Part shown: positions 20,853 to 31,600 of the stretch, one piece after another
Numbering within the stretch: position 1 is the first letter of the stretch
How the letters are laid out: each line of letters opens with the position of its first letter
NCBI GenBank assembly: GCA_949987565.1
Contig: OX465104.1
Coordinates: 186,001-250,000 of the forward strand
DNA length: 64,000 nt
Direction of reading: 5' to 3'
DNA from: Luidia sarsii
Taxonomy: Eukaryota > Echinodermata > Asteroidea > Paxillosida > Luidiidae
Translations under genes and position numbers: made by a program
The notes under the pieces: generated by a model
The model's input: the letters and a program-made list of their open reading frames with translations, nothing else
Database searches by the model: none
What the model was told of the DNA's origin: nothing

Positions 20853-23781
20853 TTACATGTGGGTGTGCTTACCCAGGGTGAATTTGCAGACAGGGCAGGA
20901 GTGAATGGTGTCCTTGAATGCAGGGATGCAGAGGCCAATGAGACCCAGAGGACAGAGAGCACACCCCAACCTGCAGGGCAGCAAAACAAACACAGGCCTT
21001 CAATGTCAAGACATTAACTAAAGGCTCACCAACAACCAACACAAACATGTCCAGCACAGACCGGATTCTGAAATATTTTTACCATGATCTCAGTAACAGC
21101 TTGGATCTCAAAATGAGTTCTGTGCAAATTGGAGGGTAGAGAGAGTGAAGGGAAAGGGGGGTGAGTGAGGGAGAGGGAGGAGGGATTCAGGGAGGAATTG
21201 ATGGAGGAATTGAGGGAGGGAGGGAGGGAGGGAGGGAGGGAGGGAGGGAGGGAGGGGGAGAGGGAGGGAGGGAGGGAGGGGGAGGGATGGAGGGAGGGAG
21301 GGAGGGAGGGAGGGAGGGAGGGAGGGAGGGAGGGAGGGAGGGAGGGAGGGAGCGAGGGGGTGGGAGGGGGAGGGGGAGGGGGAAGGAGGGAGGGAAGAGG
21401 GAGGGAGGAAGGGAGGGAGGGAGGGAGAGGGAGGAAGAATTGAGTGGTACTGGGACAGAGGGAGGGAGAGAGACAGAGAAGGATCTTAGAAGAGCTCACA
21501 GGATGGAGAAGGACTTTAAGCCCCCAAAAAAGTCCTGACAGGATTTTACAATCTGAAAATGAAGGACAGGGGAAGAGAAATAGAAGAATTTTGAGAGGAA
21601 ACTCACAGGATGAGGCACAGTCCTCCGACGACCAGCCAGGTCACTGCCCCTATCTCCTTGTGAGTGGTCGTGGTGACATTGTTGCCACAGTTGGAGCACT
21701 GCATGTTCATGGGCAGGGCAGTGAACTTAAAGGGCATGGACACCAACACGGTGTTGGCAGCAACAGGCTGCATCTGCACCACTCCTGGCTGGCCAGGGTA
21801 GGGCTGGGCCACTGGTTGGCCAGGGTAGGGCTGGGCCACTGGTTGGCCAGGGTAGGGCTGGGCCACTGGTTGGCCGGTCACGGGCAGCGGCCCTGAGTAG
21901 GCTGGTGGCTGGCCAGGAACACCGGCTGCAGGGGGTTGACTCGGGTAAGGTTGCTGCACAGGGTACACTGGTAACACAAGCAAAAGGGCAGGATCAATGC
22001 CAAACCAAGGAAACACTACAGATCTATTGCACAGAATACAATCGCAGCATACACAATTGAAAGGGCTAATTCAATGCCAACCTTACAAATCAAATAAGGT
22101 GATGGTCACTCCCTACAATGTATTTGCTATAGTCAACAATTACAGGGGAACTAGAGTCTGCTCACTGTATGAAGAGCTCAAACATGCATGACTGCTGTGT
22201 TCAAAAGATCCCAGTCACTTTGGGCTATATTTTGTTTGATTTAATCTTGAAAAGCTGCATCCACTACGTCTGCTCCCCGAACTGATATCATTAATATTGG
22301 ATATTGGTTGTTTGCATCTGACTGATACTCTGTTTTAAAAAGAAAAAAAATTCTCCCAAGCCTCTACTTCAACAAGGAACTCCAATTTTGCTTTCAGTAT
22401 TTGCATGGCAGAGAAGCAGTTGGAGGTGAAGCCTAAGCTGGGTTTTGAAGAGAAAAAAAGTCCACGAAGGAAACATTGGCGATAACTAACTGCCGCACAT
22501 GACAAACTAGTGGCACAGACTGTCACAAGAAGAGTTCAATTTATGCCCAGCGAGTGAAATGATCTCCGCACACTTTCTGCTGGAATCTGCTCACTGACTT
22601 TTAACCACTTTGCATTGTGACACTTTTCAGTGCCAATGACCGCCACACAGGAGTTTTGAATAATGCGCTATTTTAAAAACTCACTTAACATGAATACAGT
22701 GATTACCTGTGTGTATACATGCATAGTCAAAACCTGGCACAATTAGACGTCTGTGTGGCTTTGATCATGGATATTGTTTTAAGTTAGGCTGAAGAGTCTT
22801 TGCTTAACCACTTCGCGCCGGGGGGGTTTTCAGCGCCGATGACCGCCATACGGGGGTTTTTGAACAATGCATCATTTTCAAATCTCGCTAAAACAATTGG
22901 AACAATATATTTATGTGAAATAAATCGATAAGAGTATACTATGGGTACAAGAGAGTAAAACCTGGCACAATTCGGAAGTCGTTGTGGCTTTTGTCAAGAG
23001 ATTATCCGTTCAAAAAAGGGCCCTTTGTGCATCGTCAATGGACCGTAACGGACGTGTGTGTGTGGGTGCGTGTACGCTGCTGACAATCCCTGACCGCAGA
23101 CTCCAGCCTCCACTCCAGGCAGTCAACCCTTCGAGTTGGTCGGCCACAAACGAGCGTACAGATTACGGTAAAGAATGTGGGGGGAATTCCAATGCCAGAC
23201 CGACAACCGTTGGGCTGTGTGGCATGCAAAGACAATGTCCCCCGCGTGCTTTCAGCTGCAGCGCGGTATCCCTCGATCCTCCACAGTAAAAGTCCCACAA
23301 TTGCACAATTACTGCTGCTAATCTTGCAATTCATGTGGCAACTTGCGTCAAAAAGGGTCTTTGTACTGATTCGTATTGCTTTGTTCTAAGATGAAAAGAG
23401 TCTTTGTTTAGAATGTGGACAATAGTGGTGCCCGGATTCGGAGGGCCCCGTTGCATAGGCAATCCAATTGACCTCCGGATTCGGAGGTCCCGGCGCGAAG
23501 TGGTTATGAGTGGTGGTGGTGCCTAGATTCAGAGGGCCCAGAGCAAAGCAACACCACCAGTGATCAGAATTCAGAGGTCCCGGTGCAAAGTGATTGTTGA
23601 CCCAAATGGCACAAACCTTACAAATGGTAGAGGGCTTGATCTATATCTCAAATACTGGTAGGACCTTTCTCAGGCACAGACTTCTACCATCTGCATTCTC
23701 CTACTTACCTGCCTGTGGCTGCGGGTCTGGTGGCTGGTACTCTGCGGGCACCGGTTGGGGCTGTTCTGTTTTCTCTTCCAT
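20853..23781 (-). CDS. LITAF: LITAF-domain protein 1 (183 aa)
   Basis: Exons 23781-23709, 21967-21607 and 20970-20853, with intron phases 1 and 2 and stop TAA at 20853-20855. LITAF-domain proteins are monotopic proteins of late endosome/lysosome membranes. Two CxxC knuckles bind one zinc ion around a hydrophobic in-plane segment. Here the knuckles are CSNC (115-118) and CPVC (170-173), flanking WLVVGGLCLILLGCALC. The protein ends in the typical LGKHTHM. The N-terminal 110 residues are Pro/Gln-rich. They contain PPAY (45-48), a PPxY motif that could bind NEDD4-type WW domains, and three perfect 9-residue repeats PVAQPYPGQ (58-84) encoded by a 27-bp tandem repeat. It is the most downstream of three tandem paralogues. 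Intron 1 holds a nested DNA element (22.6-23.6 kb) and intron 2 a GGGA microsatellite. Confidence 0.93.
21161..21440. repeat. (GGGA)n microsatellite in LITAF-1 intron 2
   Basis: About 280 bp of almost uninterrupted GGGA/GGGGA repeats. The sense (minus) strand is all pyrimidine, lying between exons 2 and 3. Confidence 0.95.
21795..21880 (-). repeat. 27-bp coding repeat in LITAF-1 exon 2
   Basis: Three copies of GGCCACTGGTTGGCCAGGGT AGGGCTG encode three identical PVAQPYPGQ peptides. Confidence 0.9.
22603..23596. mobile_element. Two nested members of one terminal-inverted-repeat family
   Basis: The inner element (22806-23505) has perfect 15-bp ends, AACCACTTCGCGCCG and CGGCGCGAAGTGGTT. It sits inside a diverged relative whose ends AACCACTTTGCATTG (22603) and CGGTGCAAAGTGATT (to about 23596) are still visible. 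TTAA/TTAT at the inner borders loosely resembles piggyBac-type insertion. Relatives lie at 35.2, 42.65-42.92 and 61.98-62.3 kb. Confidence 0.65.
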
Positions 23782-24074
23782 TTCTAGAAAGTATTTTTGT
23801 TTTTATCTCTTCTGTCAATTTTCTAAATCTGCAGAACAAAATCCAATGAATGGTACTCAATCAATGATCAGAATGGAGGAATTACAATATAAATATACAG
23901 CTGAGTGAGCTGACATTTGACACACTGCATGAATCCTACAGAAATCATCCTGTGACTGAGTGAGGAATTCTGAGGGATTACTAAGGTAAATGCTCCCCCA
24001 ATTTTAGCTTATCTAATGTCTGATCAACAGTCAAGTGCAGTGCTTTAGCCAGTTATCTGGCAGAAAAAAACCAG

Positions 24075-24130
24075 GCTGGGTTGGATACCTCAGATGGTAA
24101 GACTAAGAGTAAGAGCACTGGTATGCAAAA
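24075..24130 (+). mobile_element. Truncated tRNA-derived SINE
   Basis: GGTTGGATACCTCAGATGGT AAG, then GAGCACTGGTATGCAAAAC, after which the foldback at 24131 begins. Confidence 0.55.
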
Positions 24131-24775
24131 CTAGTCCGAGTAACTTGAACCCTTACAATCGCCCATTTTTTTTTATTTTGAGGGGGTCAGGCGATAGTAG
24201 GGTCCAAGCAATCCTGCAGGGTAACACCGGCTGTTCCTGTTTTTCGACTCCCCCGACCGAAATCCCCAGACCTATCGTCGCGCAAAACGTCATCGATTTG
24301 CGTGTATACCGTTTCAATTTGAAATCAAAGACGTACGGACAGCGCTTTGCACTAATTAGAAAACAGTCGTAGGGCTCAACGCGCACACACTCCCGCAGAC
24401 CACTTCACACCCGGACCTGCCTGCACATCGTGACGTCATGCAGTTCCAAATCAAAGATGGCCACCCCAACTCGGCTCGTCAACCCGTTCTTGGTCAACTG
24501 AGGGGAAATTTCTCCCTTTTCCCAAACGTGAATAAAACAAAATGACCAGTATTGGAATCTATGATTCTCACTAAATCCACAATAAGTCAATGGGCGTTTG
24601 GGACGGCTTCGCGATTGTTCTGGGGAAAAATCTGGGGATTTCGGATGGGTTTTTTTTTTCCGAATTCCCGGTTCAAGCGCAGAATTACCCGTTGTACGTG
24701 GACTCTACAGTCACCACTCACACGATCCTCAAAATTGAATAAAAAAAGGTGACTTGTCGGGTCCAAGTTACTCGG
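24131..24775. mobile_element. ~645-bp foldback element
   Basis: The left end AGTCCGAGTAACTTGAACCC and the right end GGGTCCAAGTTACTCGGACT are inverted. Inner parts (CCCCGACCGAAATCCCCAGA versus TCTGGGGATTTCGG) also pair. No protein recognised. A deleted relative is at 9317-9407. Confidence 0.7.
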
Positions 24776-26782
24776 ACTAGGTTACCGCGACTAATCTCGG
24801 GCCAACTTACTTGAGCGCGCCTCCATGAGCCAAGCAAGCCTTACAAATACAACTTAGGGCCTGCCACAATTTCATAAAATCTATTCTAAATCTAATGTAG
24901 AGTAATGATTGAATGCAACTCTAGTCTTAGTCTTACCTCAGACTTCGAACAGTTTGATCCCGCTCTGACCCGGTGCGTAATCTATGTACAAAATGGAGTT
25001 TCGGTGAAGAATAGAGAATACCTACCGAAAGTTTTCTCAATCTTTGTCTCAGTTCTTACATAATGTGTCATATCACGACAATAACAATAACACCACACCT
25101 TGTTCAGTTGTAATGCATGGAAGTGGAATACGTCAGTACCTGCTACGCTGCAGTGCAACAGCGCCCTCAATGATGTGGACGTGTCCATCCCGTCCAAAAG
25201 TCATCGATTGCGTAGTGCGTACGGGGTTCGCACATGTGTACGGATGTACGGATCTTGCGCCTAGCATCCGCAGTCGAGTGCGTATCGTGAAGTCTAATCA
25301 AAGTGCTTGAACTGCTTGAACATATCAGTTGTGTTGGTCTTAATTCTAAGAAAAGACATTGGTTATGTGTGATGATGCGTTTTTTATTCGGGTCAAACAT
25401 TATGAACCCACAGCAACCTACCAACATAGAACCCGCTTATTGTCAGTGCTAAAAGAGCCCTCATTTTTGTAAGGATATTAATTTTTCAAGGTAAACAATT
25501 ATTTTGACCAATTTCTGTGTCCACTAAGAAGCTTGCCAATAATTATGCTTGTACACTTCAGATTCCTAAATGACAGCAGAAAATAAGCTTGACTGTGATA
25601 TTTGTAAAATAAATTGAAAATTTGAATCCATAATGGTACTGTAAAGATCTTCATTATAGGCCCTAGATATTTTGTAAATGTAATATAATTTTTTTAATTT
25701 TTACAGCTTAACGCCATTCCATGGTTTGTGGCAAGCAAGCTGCTATCTATCTTTCTATCTATTATTTTGTTGCAGGGACTGTTTAACGTATTCGTGTGCA
25801 ATTCGAAGCCTTAGCCATTGACTTCGGCGACGTCCGGGGACAGTGAAAGGACACTGGCTTTTCAGTCGTCATTGTATTGTTTTCTTAACATGACTGTTTC
25901 ATTTTTTTAACGATACGGTCTTTAGTACTTTGTTCCTGTGCCATGGGACCCTCAGTTCAATTATTTTAATTGTATTCAAATAATTATGACACATAACATA
26001 GACCTATCCACAATAAGTTCGACTGACCATGAACAGACAAACACGTAAAACTTGTAAAAAATTAAACAATTCTCAGAGAAACAATTTCAAAAAACAAATT
26101 CATTTACAGTACATTATGTATTTACAAGAATTAAGAAACTGACTGATTCACCAAGTGTTTGCATAATTATTACAATGTCAATCCACAACAGCCATTTTAG
26201 TACAGTGTAAAATCATTCGCCCAAAATATCTTGAAAGACTTTCTAAAAAAGTTATACTATTGAAAAGTAACTCGAACTAATTTCAAGTGCGTGGTACACA
26301 CGTATTGCATATTGGGTGGGTAGAAGACTGGATGCAATCGAAACGGTGCAAGGCCAATTGCCGATTTATATGAATAATTAGTAACCTATATACGGTAACA
26401 TTTGCGCACTATTTTCGTCTAGTCTGGTTGTATATTTTCGGTAAGTTAAACGTTAATTTGGGACCACAGGCTGACGGCATGTGTTCAAGTGGGAATCATT
26501 TATTTTGTGTGTACAGTACAATGTTCATAAGTTTATGCATCATAACAAAAACTGTCAATCACATGCTCAACTCCTTCCGTTCTTTTCCACGCAGAATTGT
26601 CAAAGTTCAAAATATTCAACAATTAAACAGCTGGGAAGTGCTACGCGCAGATTCCTGCTGATTAATGAATAAAAGCGAATAAAAAGTGATGCCCGTCCGT
26701 TTCCGTTTTTTCCATCCCGTCGGTTGAGGGCGCTGCTGTCCTTAATGCACACGCGCCATGGTTGCCATGGTTGCACGCGCGG

Positions 26783-28607
26783 TCACATGTGGCGATGCTC
26801 CCCAATGGTGGCGTTGCAGTTGGGGCACGTGTGCACCGTGTCTTTCAGGCTCGAGATGCAGAGAGGGATCAGGCCCAGGAAACAGAGCCCGAAACCCAAA
26901 CTGGAAAGAAAATAATTATAGAGAGCGAAGTCATTTAATGATTTGTTTATCAGTCACAAACCCACCAATAGGGGTGGGTGTCATGCCGTATAGTAAGTTA
27001 ATAAAGTTAACATATGCGGGACGCTGCTCACGGCGAACAGGGCGCCGCAAACGAGGAAGCCGAGCCACCAGGCACCGACCCAGGCCGGGTGGTCGGGCGA
27101 GATGTGGCCGGTCTTGTCTGATGACTGCTGCTGCTCGTGGTAGAAGTCCACCCACGATTGGATTTCGGGCTACTTATGGTGGAGATGGCGAGTTTGGGCA
27201 CGTGGTTTGCGTTGACACCATAATAATTATATCTTTTGCGAGTACGTGTGGTCCGAACAAGTAGGCCGAAGTCGGGTCTTTTCAGAACCACGCCTAATTA
27301 TTCACAAGAGATAGGCCTGGGCCTTTTCTCACACAGTAGGCCTATCACCGCAAAGTAAACTCGCTACCTTCACTATGAATGGCCTGAATCGGTTGACTTG
27401 GCGGCGTCAATGAACCTACTACGCTCTGGCGAGCTAGATCTGTCAGAGCGTCTCGAAGTTACTCTAGTATGTTTGTGCACGTACCACACGAGGCAGACCC
27501 AGCCGGCCATCACCCAGGAGGCGCCACCAATCTTCTTCTCCGTCTTGGTGGTCACCGACTCTCCGCATTTGGTGCACTGGTAGGGCATGGGGTCGGCCGT
27601 GAACAAGGGCCGGTTGACGGTCACGAAAGCCTGCTGCATCGGCTGCTGCATCACCACCGTGGGGGCGCCCTGCTGCTGCGACCAGGCGACCTGGCCGGGT
27701 GCCATCGGTGGTGGCGCCCCAGGATAGCCCACGGGTTGACCCATCGGTTGACCCATCGGTTGACCCATCGGTTGACCCATTGGTTGACCCATAGGTTGAC
27801 CCATTGGTTGACCCATAGGTTGACCCATCGGTTGACCCATAGGTTGACCCATTGGTTGACCCATTGGTTGACCCATTGGTTGGCCCACGGGTTGGCCCAT
27901 GGGCTGCTCAATTGGGGGAGGATTCTGGTAACCCTGCTGCACTGGATAGGCTGTATAATTATAGTGGGGTTTTCACAGGATACAAACGAAACCATAATTA
28001 ATTCTCACAGTACAAATCTAGACAAAGAATAAAGAGGGCTGGACGTTTCGATTCTAGCAGGATCTTTCTCAGGGCCTGATGACTCAGAGAAAGGTCATAC
28101 TATTTTTGTCGTTTAGACAGATCCTGCTAGAACGAAATATTAGTAGGACCTCCAAATCATCGTCATTTTGCAGCAATTGGTCATTTCACGTCCGTTTTCA
28201 ACATGTTTGTTTCACTTTACAGCAAGACATAGAATAGGAAAGATGTCAACTGTTGTCATCTCAAAAGCTGACATTTATTTCGTTTAACAGTTCCGATCCT
28301 GACTGGACCATTATCAAAGCAGACTGATCTCCAGGACTTTCAGAAAGGTCCTGCAGGGATCGAAACGTCAGGTTCTCTGCAGTTAGGAGATTTGCATTTT
28401 GGTCGTCTAAAAAGATCTACGTCAGAGAGCAATTTGCAACAGTATTGTGAATTGTGCACCTCATCAGTGCCATGTTTTTCATCTGTATCTGTATCTGTAT
28501 GGGTACGTTGCAGAAACTAATCGTTGCAGAAACCCATCTACTGCAAGCGTACCTGGCTTAGTTGAAGAGCCGGCTTCGTAGGGCGGTGGTTCCGTCTTCT
28601 CCTCCAT
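26783..28607 (-). CDS. LITAF: LITAF-domain protein 2 with MGQP repeats (212 aa)
   Basis: Exons 28607-28553, 27950-27485 and 26900-26783, with phases 1 and 2 as in its neighbours and stop TGA at 26783-26785. The first exon begins MEEKTEPPPYEAG and carries a PPxY motif (PPPY, residues 7-10), a known WW-domain ligand of LITAF proteins. Exon 2 encodes about 15 tandem Met-Gly-Gln-Pro units from a 12-bp coding minisatellite (27727-27905). A Pro/Gln linker and the first zinc knuckle, CTKC (144-147), follow. The hydrophobic stretch WVMAGWVCLV continues into exon 3 as LGFGLCFLGLIPL. The second knuckle is CPNC (199-202) and the end is GEHRHM. Intron 2 contains a 139-bp perfect copy of SLCO coding sequence in the same orientation. 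No splice acceptor borders it, so it is unlikely to be spliced in. Confidence 0.93.
27016..27154 (-). pseudogene. 139-bp perfect copy of SLCO exon 3 sequence inside LITAF-2 intron 2
   Basis: Bases 27016-27154 match 43491-43629 with no difference, in the same orientation, and identity stops sharply on both sides. The copied segment encodes the OATP signature region (HPAWVGAWWLGFL). It falls wholly inside one 369-nt coding exon, so the copy does not reveal whether DNA or mRNA was the source. No poly(A), splice acceptor or obvious target duplication borders it. It may be a recent templated insertion, or an assembly or library artefact. Confidence 0.85.
27727..27905 (-). repeat. 12-bp coding minisatellite (MGQP repeats) in LITAF-2
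   Basis: GGTTGACCCATC-type units, about 15 copies, encode Met-Gly-Gln-Pro on the minus strand. Variation is mostly at the wobble base (CATC/CATT/CATA) or V for M. Confidence 0.95.
28027..28135. mobile_element. Palindromic element, CCTGACGTTTCGATCC family
   Basis: GGCTGGACGTTTCGATTCTA GCAGGATCTTTCTC is mirrored by GATCCTGCTAGAACGAAAT. Confidence 0.65.
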
Positions 28608-28609
28608 GT

Positions 28610-31600
28610 TCAAAATGTTGTTCCTATACACCATGGAATCAAAAGCAGAAAATGAGAAGTGCTCAATATCAGGTCCGGTAGTGAGACTGACGGGATGATG
28701 CGGGTAGCTCCGGTTGCTGTCACGTGGGACGCACGCATTGTTACGTAAAACACGCCTGTGCAGTATTAGGCCTAATTTGGGTCCCGTGTACACTTGGTAA
28801 CAATAATATTTACCAGCATGGCGTTGAATTAAGAAACTGAACCACGCCACGCTATGCCTAAGTCAATGGGTTTAGGCCCATAGTTATTTTGCGGTGGCAC
28901 CAATACCACATGAGAACACTTATTTTGTGAGTAGTCTACAATGTATGGCCGTCTTTGAAGGGACTACTCGCAAAAGAGGTATTCTCCCATTGTGTCTACT
29001 AAAACCGCCTTGGCTGGCTATAAACACGGTGAACAGACCAAACTAGTGGTTAGGAAAGCCAAAACCCACCCGAGGTGTATGGACTATGGATCACATAATT
29101 TTGACTTGCGTAATAATTAGAAGGCGGTGTGTTAAAGTGCGTTCCGATCAAAGTGATCGCGTCCTAAGTACACGCACTGTCCCCATTCACCATAGAATTA
29201 GAAGCGCGCGCGCTTGGCGCAACGACGTCACAAAGTAACGCGTCTCAGTGTTGCGCATGCGCACTTTTCGGTGGGTTAATTTCTACGATCGAACAAAAGA
29301 ACTTTTTGACACTGCACTCTGAAGGAGAATTGATCACAAATTCAACTGAGAGCCTAATTCAAGAACGAAGAGATCTGGTTGCTAAGCAGGAAACCTGCAT
29401 TGCTTAGACTGCTTAAAATTCGTCCTACCCCCCCCCCCTTTGTTTAAGGACAACGAAGTTACACTGATTAAGGTTACGTTAGCGGTTAAGGGAAAAAGTG
29501 TGATGATCCGGTCTGTCAGAACGGATGACGTAGCTAAATCCGAAGCCACGCCCACTCCAAACAAACCAGCGGCAGCAATGACAACCGGCTGTTATGGCGG
29601 GCCTTGTGAAAATAAATAGCTCCTTTCATATTTTTTTGCGTTGATGTTATTCGTCGTAGACTCGTGGTTTTTACTCTAGGTATTGTCGTCATAGTTAATT
29701 GATTTCATAGTGAGACGCGCAAACATTAACACGCTGAAAGGAGGCAGCTTTTTGACATGGTATGGATGGTCGTGATAGGTCGCGAGCAGATTGCGTGTGC
29801 GCTGCGGATTGAAAGCTCATTATTCACGTGATAAAGATGAAATATACACGGAGATTGCACAATATCGTGTATGAACGTATGACGCAGGGGTTCCGTGCAT
29901 ATTCAACCGTGTCACAGCTGAGATGTGTCACCTCTCCCAAACCTTGCGTGAAAACCTGCTAAGCATGAAATGTTTTCCTCGTGTAAACAGGACTGCAATG
30001 TACACTGATGTAATGTGATAATAGTTGTTTTTGACTGATATTCAATTGTTCTTAGCGCGAAACGAAAGTGAGGTTTGGTTTGGCAAGGTGATCCTATGAA
30101 TCACGACTTTTGATGCTAAAGCAAATCTAGAATTGCAACGAGTGTGGTTGGCAAAACGTGATAGACCAAGGTCGGATAATAGATACAATAGACGATGATA
30201 GTGACCTTGAGTTCAACTTTGTTCAACACATCATGCACCAAAACACGGACACAGTTCTTGTTAAAGAGCACTTGATAAAACAATTCAATTCAGCAGGTTC
30301 TTCTTATTGCCAATGTCAAGAACATGGGCGCATGGCACATGCAGTTGTTTTGTGTGGTAGCGACTCGGAAAGGGGACGAATTGGAGGCTAATAGGAGGCC
30401 TACGTGCACAGGCTATGGGTCAGACAATGAGACAGAGAAAACAATGAGGAAGAGCGATTAAGGGGGAAAGGAAGAAAATGGGAAAGAGTGAAGGAGAGAC
30501 AGAGGGAGACCGAGAAATAGAAATGTTGACCTCGACCTATAATTATACACGTAGCTGTGATCGACACACTGACGCGCACGATGTCGTGGTATGGGGAATA
30601 GTTTAGTCTCTTTCAATTTTGCAAAGCATGGAGACTCGTATCTAAAATAATAACGTAGGTTTTGATCAATCTGGTTCCGGGTCACTGTGTGCATTTCGGT
30701 ACCGATACCTTTTGGCAAAACTGAATGCATTTATAAGTGCACTCGCTATGATAGCGAGAGTACCAGTCCAAACTCGGGTAAGAACAGATTGTCAGTCAAT
30801 TCGTACCCAAGTACTCTCTGATTGCACCGGCTCGTACCTGGAGGTATCAGGTACTTCCTTGCTCATACGAAGTTACCTGGGTACGAAATAGCCTGCTTCG
30901 CAAAAGATTATTCCAAAATAACTCAGCGTTATCTTGCACTCAGATAGTGACAGTTATACTGTAGTCCTTCTGGGTACTCGTTTTGTCCGTTATCGAAGAG
31001 AAGCCAAAACCCTTACCGACACGAACCGGACTTGGAAAGCGATAAGGGGAAGTGAATTGAATTTGTCAATGGAACCGAGTCGTCCTGCTGTGGTTCGAAG
31101 ACAGCGTTGGGACTACAAACCCATCTGTTCATGTTCATTCGACTGTAGATTGGGGGGTTTTGTACGTCACTACGTGTGTACTCTTGTAATAACAATAGTG
31201 CATTTTTTAGCCCTCTATACGAAGTGAAGGCTTGCGCTCGATTTCATTTCTGTCACCCGTTCTGAACTTGTGATGTCATTGGTACTCAAAGAACAGGCTT
31301 TAAACCACAATATCTGGGCGAGTACACTGTGTACTGAACAGGATGACAAAATTCAGCTACAAGCCACAAATCATGTCTCTGTGCTGGGAACGAAGCATGA
31401 GCCCATCCCATGGATTCGTATACAGTGTTAGGCCTATAAAAAAGGCCCGAGGTTTCGATCAAAATATACTGCAGGACCTTTCACAAAGGCAGACACTGTG
31501 TGCCTAACAGGTCCTGCTACTCTAGGATCGGAACATATCCGGCTCCCTCTACAGTCGTTTGAGTCAATATTTCTTATTACTCTATACTCGTTTCTTGTTT

